From NCBI GenBank assembly GCA_052144935.1, contig JBKQPR010000266.1, forward strand, positions 1-12,211: a stretch of 12,211 nucleotides of DNA, given 5' to 3'. The position numbers and the translations under genes are program-made. This stretch comes from JOPF133 sp052144935 (GTDB lineage Bacteria > Acidobacteriota > Terriglobia > Bryobacterales > Bryobacteraceae). How positions within the stretch are numbered: position 1 is the first letter of the stretch; each line of letters starts with the position of its first letter. This document shows, in pieces, positions 1 through 5,868 of this stretch. The notes beneath the pieces were generated by a model. It was given only the letters and a program-made list of their open reading frames with translations, was not told the origin of the DNA and ran no database searches.

Positions 1-1832
1 CCGCCCACCAGCTTCTTGTACTTGATGAGCGCCAGGTCCGGCTCGATTCCGGTGGTGTCGCAGTCCATCATGAAGCCGATGGTTCCGGTGGGCGCGATCA
101 CGGTCACCTGGGCGTTGCGGTAACCGCAGCGGCGGCCGGATTCATAGGCGTCGTCCCAACACTGGTGGGCCGCCTGGTAGAGCGCCGCGGGGAGGTTGTG
201 CCGGTCGATGCGGCTCACCGCATCGCGGTGCATGCGGATGACTTCCAGGAAGGGCTGCTCGTTGACCGCGTAACCGGGGAACGGCCCCGTGGAGCCGGCG
301 ATCCGCGAGCTGGTCAGATAGGCCTGGCCGCACATCACCGCGCTGATGGCGCCGGCGTAGTCGCGGCCCTGATCGCTGTCGTAGGGGATGCCCATGGACA
401 TCAGCAGCGCGCCCAGGTTGGCGAATCCCAGGCCCAGCGGGCGGAAGTTGTGCGAGTTTTCGCCGATCTTCTGGGTGGGGTAACTGGCGTTGTCGACGAT
501 GATCTCCTGCGCCAGGATCATGGTGTCCACGGCGTGGCGGAAGGCCACCACATCGAATTGCCCGTCGGGCCCGACAAACTTCATCAGGTTGAGCGACGAG
601 AGATTGCACGCCGAATCGTCCAGGAACATGTACTCCGAGCAGGGATTGGAGGCGTTGATGCGGGCCGTGTTCTTGCAGGGGTGCCAGCGGTTCACGGTGG
701 TGTCGAACTGCATGCCGGGGTCGCCGCACTGGTGGGTGGCTTCGGCGATCTGGCGCAGCAGCTCGCGGGCCTTGCGCCGATTCGCGGGCTGCCCGGTGAA
801 CACGTGCTTGGTCCACCAGTCGCCATCCTGCGCCGCCGCCTGCATGAAATCGTCGGTGGCGCGCACGGAGTTATTGGCGTTCTGAAAGAAGATCGAGCCG
901 TAGGCTTCGCCATCGAGCGAGGCATCGTAACCGGCCTCCACCAGGGTCTGGGCCTTCTTCTCCTCCTTGGCCTTGCACCATATGAACTTTTCGATGTCCG
1001 GATGGTCGGCGTTGAGGATCACCATCTTGGCCGCGCGGCGGGTCTTGCCGCCGGATTTGATCACGCCCGCGAAGGCGTCGAAGCCCTTCATGAAGGAGAG
1101 CGGCCCGGAAGCCCGGCCGCCGCCCGAGAGCACCGCATCCTCTTCGCGCAGCGCCGAGAGATTGGTGCCCGTGCCCGATCCCCACTTGAACAGCATGCCC
1201 TCGGTTTTGGCGAGATCCAGGATCGATTCCAGGGAATCCTTCACCGACACGATGAAACAAGCCGAGCATTGCGGCCGGACCCCGAGGGCGCCCCCGCCGC
1301 TCTCCAGCCGCGCCACGCGGCCAGCTTTCTCGTCGTAGATCCAGCCGTAGCCGCGGGCCTCTTTCACTCCCACGTTGAACCACACCGGCGAATTGAAGCA
1401 GGCCTTCTGGGTGAGCATGAGGTGGGCCAGCTCGGCGCGGAAGTTTTCGGCGTCTTCGGCGGCCTTGAAATAGCCGTCCTTCTCTCCCCAGCCGGCGATG
1501 GCGTTCACCACGCGCTCGACCAGTTGGGCCACGCTGGTTTCCCGCTCGGGCGATCCCATTTTGCCGTGGAAGTACTTGCTGGCCACGATGTTGGTGGCGG
1601 TCTGCGACCAGTCGATGGGTGTCTCCACGTCGCGCTGCTCGAAGATCACCGCGCCTTTATCGTTGCCGATGGAGGCGGTACGGGTCTCCCACCGGATCTC
1701 GTCGTAGGGGGTCTTGCCAGGAGCCAGTCCCGTGGTGAAGTAACGCGGAAACGCGATTCCGGTTCTTTCTTTGGTTTCTGCTTTGGTCAACAGATCCATT
1801 TTCGCACTCAGATTCACCGCCAACTGCCCCAT
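1..1832 (-). CDS. nrdJ: Vitamin B12-dependent (class II) ribonucleoside-diphosphate reductase, N-terminal part
   Basis: Reduces ribonucleotides to deoxyribonucleotides for DNA synthesis, using a radical generated from adenosylcobalamin; cytosolic. I translated it directly: the N-terminus reads MGQLAVNLSAKMDLLTKAET and about 611 codons lie in the window before the frame runs off the left edge, so the C-terminal part is missing. Visible motifs are FNSPVWFNVG, PQCSACF (C189, C192), KWGSGTGTNLSALRE, FFQNANNSVR, the active-site NPCSE (N396, C398, E400) and C409. The C398/C409 spacing of 11 matches the radical Cys and second redox Cys of the family, and one of C189/C192 should be the first redox Cys. 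Start: ATG at 1832 is preceded by AGGAG about 8 nt upstream; the in-frame ATG at 1799 has no good Shine-Dalgarno. It follows a ~400-bp upstream region with NrdR-like boxes, so it is probably its own transcription unit. Identification is very secure; the start is likely. Confidence 0.96.
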   Translation of the reverse strand, partial: MGQLAVNLSAKMDLLTKAETKERTGIAFPRYFTTGLAPGKTPYDEIRWETRTASIGNDKGAVIFEQRDVETPIDWSQTATNIVASKYFHGKMGSPERETSVAQLVERVVNAIAGWGEKDGYFKAAEDAENFRAELAHLMLTQKACFNSPVWFNVGVKEARGYGWIYDEKAGRVARLESGGGALGVRPQCSACFIVSVKDSLESILDLAKTEGMLFKWGSGTGTNLSALREEDAVLSGGGRASGPLSFMKGFDAFAGVIKSGGKTRRAAKMVILNADHPDIEKFIWCKAKEEKKAQTLVEAGYDASLDGEAYGSIFFQNANNSVRATDDFMQAAAQDGDWWTKHVFTGQPANRRKARELLRQIAEATHQCGDPGMQFDTTVNRWHPCKNTARINASNPCSEYMFLDDSACNLSSLNLMKFVGPDGQFDVVAFRHAVDTMILAQEIIVDNASYPTQKIGENSHNFRPLGLGFANLGALLMSMGIPYDSDQGRDYAGAISAVMCGQAYLTSSRIAGSTGPFPGYAVNEQPFLEVIRMHRDAVSRIDRHNLPAALYQAAHQCWDDAYESGRRCGYRNAQVTVIAPTGTIGFMMDCDTTGIEPDLALIKYKKLVG

Positions 1833-1900
1833 TTACGTTTCTCCTATTCCTACGTGGCCCACCCGGCCCCGCCGCGAGCGGCCCCTGGAGGCTTTTCGTT

Positions 1901-1992
1901 GCGCCGGGGGAACTTGCCGCCCATGCGGCCAGAGGTGGCGCGGGTCTTTCCCGGCACCAGAAGGCCTGTCGGGCGCCGGGGAACTTGCCGCC
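1901..1992 (-). repeat. Duplicated 20-nt motif in the nrdJ 5' leader
   Basis: Minus strand GGCGGCAAGTTCCCC(C)GGCGC occurs twice, at plus-strand 1973-1992 and 1901-1921. The two copies are identical apart from one extra base in the C-run of the second, and they lie 72 bp apart. Both fall between the predicted nrdJ promoter and its start codon, so both should be transcribed as leader RNA. Function unknown; either a duplicated regulatory element or a dispersed short repeat. Confidence 0.7.
1934..1980 (-). promoter_or_regulatory. Mutually exclusive hairpins in the nrdJ leader
   Basis: In minus-strand RNA the segment GGUGCCGGG (plus 1950-1958) can pair with upstream CCCGGCGCC (plus 1972-1980; 9 pairs, one G-U, 13-nt loop). 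It can also pair with downstream CCCGCGCCACC (plus 1934-1944; short loop AAAGA, with internal mismatches). The two folds exclude each other, as in attenuators and riboswitches. No U-run follows, so it is not an intrinsic terminator. I do not see the conserved boxes of the adenosylcobalamin riboswitch here. Folding is by eye only, and GC-rich DNA readily gives such pairings. Confidence 0.35.
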
Positions 1993-2037
1993 TGCCGGAT
2001 TGTGCTGATGTGCCCCAACAGCGTAGACACATTCGTA

Positions 2038-2066
2038 ATCTTGACCCAATATGTAGTGGAGGTCAA
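2038..2066 (-). promoter_or_regulatory. Candidate promoter of nrdJ
   Basis: On the minus strand TTGACC (plus 2061-2066) is a 5/6 match to the -35 consensus. A 17-bp spacer leads to CAAGAT (plus 2038-2043), only 3/6 to the -10 consensus. A start near 2030 would give a leader of ~200 nt. The -35 lies between two NrdR-like boxes, which supports it as the regulated promoter; the -10 is weak. TATACT at plus 2085-2090 (AGTATA) is an alternative -10-like hexamer without a visible -35. Confidence 0.35.
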
Positions 2067-2089
2067 GACTTTTTATCTATATAAAGTAT
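2044..2089 (-). promoter_or_regulatory. Pair of NrdR-box-like operators upstream of nrdJ
   Basis: NrdR is the widespread ATP-cone repressor of ribonucleotide reductase genes and binds tandem 16-bp boxes of consensus acaCwAtATaTwGtgt. The plus-strand 16-mer at 2044-2059 (ACCCAATATGTAGTGG) matches 13 of 16 by my count. A second at 2074-2089 (TATCTATATAAAGTAT) matches 11 of 16, including 9 of 10 core positions. Their centres are 30 bp apart, close to the ~31-32 bp (three turns) typical of paired boxes. They bracket the TTGACC -35, which fits repression. The consensus is from memory; nrdR itself is not in the window. Confidence 0.6.
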
Positions 2090-2235
2090 ACTGAGTTGCC
2101 ATCCGCAGGTAGAAAAGGCACAAAGGACCCGTCAATCGGGAATATTCCCCAGGGGGTTTGCGGTAGGCAGGGATAGGTCTTTCGGAGAACCCGGAGGAAG
2201 GCAGAGGAAAGCGAATGAAGTCAGGGAAGCGACCA
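2090..2235. other. Intergenic DNA between the receiver-like gene and the nrdJ control region
   Basis: No gene is visible on either strand. The only structure I see is a perfect 12-bp palindrome, GGGAATATTCCC, at 2138-2149, which could be an operator half or chance. There is no clear terminator for the upstream receiver-like gene: no stem followed by a T-run on the minus strand. Confidence 0.5.
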
Positions 2236-2679
2236 TCAGGCCGCTCCCCGGGCTGCCAGCGGAGCGCTGGGCCGGCTCGCCGGCTGCGCCCCTTCGAAAT
2301 GGCGGCGCGCCGCAGCCACCACCCGCTCAACTTCATCGCGGTTGAAGGGCTGCGGCAGAACGTCGTACCCCCCGATGTTGAGGACTTCCGCCCAGAGGTA
2401 GTCGTCGGCGATACGCGAAGTGACGATCAGTTGTGGCGGATGGGCCAGACGCCGCAAATCGCTCAGGACCCATTTCCAGTGCCATTGCGGTCCGTCCTCT
2501 TCGGAGATCACCACCTGGACCGGTTGACGCTCCAGGCAATCCAGGGCCCGCCGCCGGTCGGGAGCCTCCAACAGCCGCCAGCCGGCATCGCGGAAGATGC
2601 CCTGCAAGAGTAGGCGGTCGCTCTCATATTCGCCAACCAATAGAGCGGAAACGCAGTGATCGTGCGCGGAAGTTGTCAT
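2236..2679 (-). CDS. Degenerate receiver-domain protein (atypical response regulator)
   Basis: A 147-residue stand-alone protein with the alternating hydrophobic pattern of a CheY-like receiver over residues ~10-125, then a short Ala/Pro-rich tail; no output domain. Expected receiver landmarks, aligned by eye: the acidic pair after strand 1 reads GE (16-17); the phospho-acceptor Asp after strand 3 (VQVVIS) is Ser59; the conserved Thr is present at T87 (LIVTS); the Lys before Pro-Phe is Gln110 (LPQPF). So two of the key residues for phosphorylation chemistry are replaced, and it probably does not signal by Asp phosphorylation. ATG at 2679 has GAGGAG 9 nt upstream, a strong Shine-Dalgarno. It follows the Uma2 pair after 284 bp. 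No partner kinase or target is visible. The fold is likely; function unknown. Confidence 0.8.
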   Translation of the reverse strand: MTTSAHDHCVSALLVGEYESDRLLLQGIFRDAGWRLLEAPDRRRALDCLERQPVQVVISEEDGPQWHWKWVLSDLRRLAHPPQLIVTSRIADDYLWAEVLNIGGYDVLPQPFNRDEVERVVAAARRHFEGAQPASRPSAPLAARGAA

Positions 2680-2736
2680 GGGACACTACTCCTCTCGTTC
2701 GATTTCAGCCGGTTCGCCTATTCTGACTTGGAATTG

Positions 2737-2760
2737 AGGGAGAATCGCCAAGTTCTCCCT
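2737..2760. other. 8-bp perfect hairpin in the leader of the receiver-like gene
   Basis: AGGGAGAA (2737-2744) and TTCTCCCT (2753-2760) are perfect complements around an 8-nt loop, about 57 nt upstream of the start codon at 2679. No T-run follows on the minus strand, so it is not an intrinsic terminator. It could be an operator or leader RNA stem. Confidence 0.5.
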
Positions 2761-2963
2761 TCTTCATGGTACCGCTCCAAGCCACGGGGGCACAAGGACG
2801 AATCGGCTCGGCTCGGGGCACACCCCGCCGTATTCAAATACACGTTAGAAATCCATAGTGCGCGGCCGGCCGCGAATTCTCATTTATCTTGCGGACCGCG
2901 CGGTTTGCAGGCGTGGGGACGGCAGGGTGAGGGCGGATTGGTGCACCGGCCCCGCGTGGGCGA
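2761..2963. other. Intergenic DNA between Uma2 copy A and the receiver-like gene
   Basis: No gene seen. It contains a small perfect stem with a four-base loop, CGGGG-CACA-CCCCG, at 2814-2827, and a perfect 14-bp palindrome, CGCGGCCGGCCGCG, at 2861-2874. Neither has an adjacent T-run. The promoter for the receiver-like gene should lie here, but I could not find a convincing -35/-10 pair. Confidence 0.45.
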
Positions 2964-3509
2964 TTATGCGTCCTCAGTTTCGAAGAGCCGTTTGACGGGC
3001 ATCCGGAAGCCGGGCAGCAGATCGCTGGTCAGTTCGGCGTCCTCGCTGAGGATGCGGTCGCCGCTTGCGGAATAGACGAGCACTTCACGGGCCTCCGGCG
3101 AGACTATCCAGACTTCCTTCGTTCCGCAACTGCGGTAGCGGGTCTTCTTGCGCGAGAGCGAGGAAAGAGTATCGTTCTCGGAAGCGATCTCAATGGCCAG
3201 ATCGGGCACAAACCTCTGCACACGCTTGTGGCGGTTGAGTAGCGCCTTCTTGGCCGGCCCGAAAAAGCTAACGTCGGGCCCATGCGCGTTGCCGTTGAAA
3301 TCGTATTCCTGCTCCGCGAGGACTGTGCCGAGACCGCGCTCGCGAACGATCGGCCGAAGCAGTTCGATCAGAAGATCGCGGATGGAGTTTCGGTACGGCG
3401 TGTTTCCGGACATTTCGACAAGTTCTCCATCCACCAGCTCGTGGTTCTTGGCCTGCTCCTGCGGAAGCCGCTCGAAGTCGTCGATGGTCAGGTGCGTCGC
3501 CGTAGCCAT
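2964..3509 (-). CDS. Uma2 family (DUF820) restriction-endonuclease-fold protein, copy A
   Basis: 181 residues, a full-length match to the Uma2/DUF820 family, which has a PD-(D/E)xK nuclease fold and is amplified in cyanobacteria, acidobacteria and other phyla; its cellular role is unproven. Visible family features are the N-terminal LTIDDFERLP and HELVDGEL, GPDVSFF with D79, PDLAIEIAS with E107, K121 fourteen residues later, then RYRSCGTKEVWIVSP. D79, E107 and K121 would form the catalytic set, so the site looks intact. It is about 73% identical (132/181 by my count) to the adjacent copy B. The gap to copy B is 19 nt. Its ATG has no strong Shine-Dalgarno; the closest purine run, GAGG, is 12 nt away, so translation may depend on coupling to copy B. 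Confidence 0.9.
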   Translation of the reverse strand: MATATHLTIDDFERLPQEQAKNHELVDGELVEMSGNTPYRNSIRDLLIELLRPIVRERGLGTVLAEQEYDFNGNAHGPDVSFFGPAKKALLNRHKRVQRFVPDLAIEIASENDTLSSLSRKKTRYRSCGTKEVWIVSPEAREVLVYSASGDRILSEDAELTSDLLPGFRMPVKRLFETEDA

Positions 3510-3528
3510 GCTTACAGTCTACCTCAGG

Positions 3529-4074
3529 CTAATCGCTCAACTCTTCAAAGAGCCGCTTGACTGGAATTTCGAAGCCCGGTATCAGCTCGGTCGTGAGCAG
3601 CGCGTCCTCGCCGAGGATTCGGTCGCCGCGATTGGAATACACCTGGACCAGCAAAGCTTCCGGTACGACGATCCAAACCTCCTCTGTACCGCAACTGCGG
3701 TAGCGCTGCACCTTGCGCAGCAGCGCCCCGAAAGTATCGTTGGCGGGAGCAATTTCAATGGCGAGATCGGGAACAAATCGCTGTACCCGCTTGCGGCGGT
3801 TCATTAGCGCCTTCTTGGCCGGACCGAAAAAGCTGAGGTCCGGCGCGTGAGCATTTCCGCCGAAGTCGTACTCCAACTCAGCGTACACCTTGCCCAGGCG
3901 CCGTTCGCGAACGAACGGGCGTAGAACCTCGATGAGCAGATCCTGAATGTCAATGTGCTCTGGCGTATTTCCTGGCACTGGAATCAGTTCTCCATCGACC
4001 AGCTCGTGGTTCTTGGCCTGCTCCTGCGGTAACCGCTCGAAGTCGTCGATGGTCAGGCGCGCCGTGGTAGCCAT
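3529..4074 (-). CDS. Uma2 family (DUF820) restriction-endonuclease-fold protein, copy B
   Basis: 181 residues, the paralog of copy A, with the same PD-(D/E)xK layout: APDLSFF with D79, PDLAIEIAP with E107, K121 in LLRKVQRYR, and CGTEEVWIVVP. The strongest differences from copy A are at residues 31-45, 111-124, 141-150 and the C-terminus; SFFGPAKKAL and RVQRFVPDLAIEIA are shared. ATG at 4074 has AGGAGG about 7 nt upstream, an excellent site. It begins 21 nt after the rho stop codon, so it is probably transcribed with rho, though no link in function is evident. Many Uma2 genes occur in dispersed families with no known partner; DNA cleavage activity is inferred from the fold only. Confidence 0.9.
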   Translation of the reverse strand: MATTARLTIDDFERLPQEQAKNHELVDGELIPVPGNTPEHIDIQDLLIEVLRPFVRERRLGKVYAELEYDFGGNAHAPDLSFFGPAKKALMNRRKRVQRFVPDLAIEIAPANDTFGALLRKVQRYRSCGTEEVWIVVPEALLVQVYSNRGDRILGEDALLTTELIPGFEIPVKRLFEELSD

Positions 4075-4095
4075 GCCGCTCCTCCTGGTTCCAGT

Positions 4096-5868
4096 CTACC
4101 CGCTCATGGACCCCAGGAACTCGCCGTTGCTGCGGGTCTTGCCCAGCTTGTCGAGCAACAGTTCCATGGTCTCCACGGGCGAAAGCGGGTTGAGCACTTT
4201 GCGCAGAATCCACACGCGGTTGAGTTCGTCCTTGGGCAACAGCAACTCTTCCTTGCGGGTGCCGCTCTTGTTGATGTCGATGGCCGGGAATACGCGCTTG
4301 TCCACCAGCTTGCGCTCCAGGTGGATTTCCATGTTGCCGGTGCCTTTGAACTCCTCGAAAATCACGTCGTCCATGCGGCTGCCGGTGTCGATCAGGGCGG
4401 TGGCGATGATGGTCAGCGAGCCACCCTCCTCGATGTTGCGCGCGGCCCCGAAGAAGCGCTTGGGGCGCTGTAAGGCGTTGGAATCGACGCCGCCCGAAAG
4501 CACCTTGCCGGAGGGCGGCACGATGGTGTTGTAAGCTCGCGCCAGCCGGGTGATGGAATCCAGCAGAATCACCACGTCGCGCTTGTGCTCCACCAGCCGC
4601 TTGGCCTTCTCGATCACCATTTCGGCCACCTGCACGTGGCGCGTGGCGGGCTCGTCGAAGGTCGAGCTGATCACTTCGCCGCGCACGCTGCGCTGCATGT
4701 CGGTGACTTCCTCGGGCCGTTCGTCGATCAGCAGAACGATGAGGGTGACCTCGGGGTGGTTGGTGGTGACCGAGTTGGCGATCGACTGCAGCAGCATGGT
4801 CTTGCCGGTGCGCGGCGGCGAAACGATCAGCCCGCGCTGCCCTTTGCCGATGGGCGTCAGCAGATCCATCACGCGTCCCGAATAGTTATCCTTGACGGTT
4901 TCCAGCTTGAGCCGTTCGTGGGGATAGAGCGGCGTCAGGTTGTCGAAGAAAATCTTGTTGCGCGCTTCCTCGGGCGGCTCGAAGTTGATGGCGTCCACCT
5001 TGATGAGCGCGAAATACCGCTCGCCTTCCTTGGGCGGGCGGATCTGGCCGGAGATGGTATCGCCGGTTCGCAGATCGAAGCGGCGGATCTGGGAGGGCGA
5101 TACGTAGACATCGTCGGGGCCGGGCAGGTAGTTATACTCCGGCGCGCGCAGGAAGCCGAAGCCGTCGGGCAGGCACTCCAGCACGCCTTCGGAGAAAATC
5201 AGGCCGCTCTTTTCGGCCTGGGTCTGCAGGATTTTGAAGATCAGCTCCTGCTTGCGCAGGCCGGCGGCGCCGGCGATGTTCATGCCCTTGGCGATCTCGT
5301 TGAGCTTCTGGATGCTCATATCCTTCAGCTCGACCAGGTCCAGGGTGGGGGTTCCGTTCTTGACCCCCTGGGCGCCGGCGGCCTTGCGGCGATGTCCGCC
5401 GTGCAGGCCCCCATCGACCGGAGGGACGGCTGCGGGCGGGACGGCCGCGGGCGGCTCCGTGGCGGCCGGTTTGGTTTCCACCACGGCTTTGGGCGGGTCT
5501 TTAGGCTGCTCGGGGGCCGGTTTGATCTCGGCCGGCGGTTTGGGATCCGCGGCCACTGGCCTGGTTTCCACGGGCTTGCTTTCGGCCCTTGCCTCGGCCG
5601 GTTTCGCCTCGGCGGGAGCGGCCAGCGCGGGCGGCAGCGCCAGCGGGGGCGCAACCGCTCGGGCGGCTCGCTCGGGGCGGTCGCCGTGCGGCCTTTCCAC
5701 GCGCTCGGTCCTAACCGGTCTTTCCGGTTTATCGGATTTCTCCGGTTTCTCCGGAGGGGCGGTTGCGGCGGGCGCTCCGGCTTCCGGAGCGGGCGTTGTA
5801 TCGGTGGGCTTTTCCTGCGGCGGGTTGTTTCCTACCGTGCTTGCAGTGTTGTCGTTATTGCTTGCCAA
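4096..5868 (-). CDS. rho: Transcription termination factor Rho with long disordered N-terminal extension
   Basis: RNA-dependent hexameric ATPase that translocates along nascent RNA and releases RNA polymerase at factor-dependent terminators. 590 residues against ~420 in E. coli. Residues 1-~175 are a low-complexity Pro/Ala/Glu/Lys tract (repeated KPAE, ETKP, PPAAVPP). Then come the Rho N-terminal helical domain (~176-215), the OB-fold RNA-binding domain (~224-292; GVLECLPDGFGFLR), and the ATPase with Walker A SPPRTGKT (350-357), LIDERPEEVTDMQ, LLDSITRLARAY, the Q-loop region GGVDSNALQRPKRFFGAARN and arginine-finger GTGNMEIHLER. The bicyclomycin-contact motif LIDER is intact. Start: a TTG at 5868 preceded by GAGGG ~5 nt upstream, overlapping engB by 37 nt; no ATG occurs before Met184, so TTG is the best choice. 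Copy B of Uma2 follows after 21 nt. Confidence 0.96.
   Translation of the reverse strand: MASNNDNTASTVGNNPPQEKPTDTTPAPEAGAPAATAPPEKPEKSDKPERPVRTERVERPHGDRPERAARAVAPPLALPPALAAPAEAKPAEARAESKPVETRPVAADPKPPAEIKPAPEQPKDPPKAVVETKPAATEPPAAVPPAAVPPVDGGLHGGHRRKAAGAQGVKNGTPTLDLVELKDMSIQKLNEIAKGMNIAGAAGLRKQELIFKILQTQAEKSGLIFSEGVLECLPDGFGFLRAPEYNYLPGPDDVYVSPSQIRRFDLRTGDTISGQIRPPKEGERYFALIKVDAINFEPPEEARNKIFFDNLTPLYPHERLKLETVKDNYSGRVMDLLTPIGKGQRGLIVSPPRTGKTMLLQSIANSVTTNHPEVTLIVLLIDERPEEVTDMQRSVRGEVISSTFDEPATRHVQVAEMVIEKAKRLVEHKRDVVILLDSITRLARAYNTIVPPSGKVLSGGVDSNALQRPKRFFGAARNIEEGGSLTIIATALIDTGSRMDDVIFEEFKGTGNMEIHLERKLVDKRVFPAIDINKSGTRKEELLLPKDELNRVWILRKVLNPLSPVETMELLLDKLGKTRSNGEFLGSMSG

Larger units (their letters stand above)
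2964..4100 (-). repeat. Tandem gene duplication of the Uma2 unit
   Basis: Copies A (2964-3509) and B (3529-4074) have equal length and align without gaps. DNA identity is near complete in stretches of the first ~90 bp and lower afterwards. The sequence before copy B, GGTAGACTG (minus strand; plus 4092-4100, containing the rho stop TAG), recurs before copy A at plus 3515-3523. In copy A it lies 5 nt from the ATG instead of 17. This suggests that copy B is the ancestral position and that copy A was duplicated with its upstream spacer, which later lost ~12 nt. Confidence 0.7.

Noticed and set aside
1833..2040. Adenosylcobalamin riboswitch upstream of nrdJ
   Set aside because: Expected because the enzyme needs B12, but I could not find the conserved B12-box (GCCACTG) or the GGGAA/GGTG core in the right order. 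The match is too poor to call.
1657..2049. Minus-strand frame of 130 codons in the nrdJ leader
   Set aside because: It overlaps the start of nrdJ in another frame, has biased Arg/Gly/Pro composition and covers repeats and hairpins. Non-coding leader is a better explanation.
165..2084. Plus-strand open frame of 639 codons
   Set aside because: It is antisense to nrdJ, whose catalytic motifs are intact. Long antisense frames are expected with high GC at third codon positions, and the translation has no recognisable domain.
2964..4074. The Uma2 pair as a toxin-antitoxin or restriction system
   Set aside because: The two genes are paralogs of the same family, with no methylase, antitoxin-like or DNA-recognition partner nearby. 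No defence-system context is visible.
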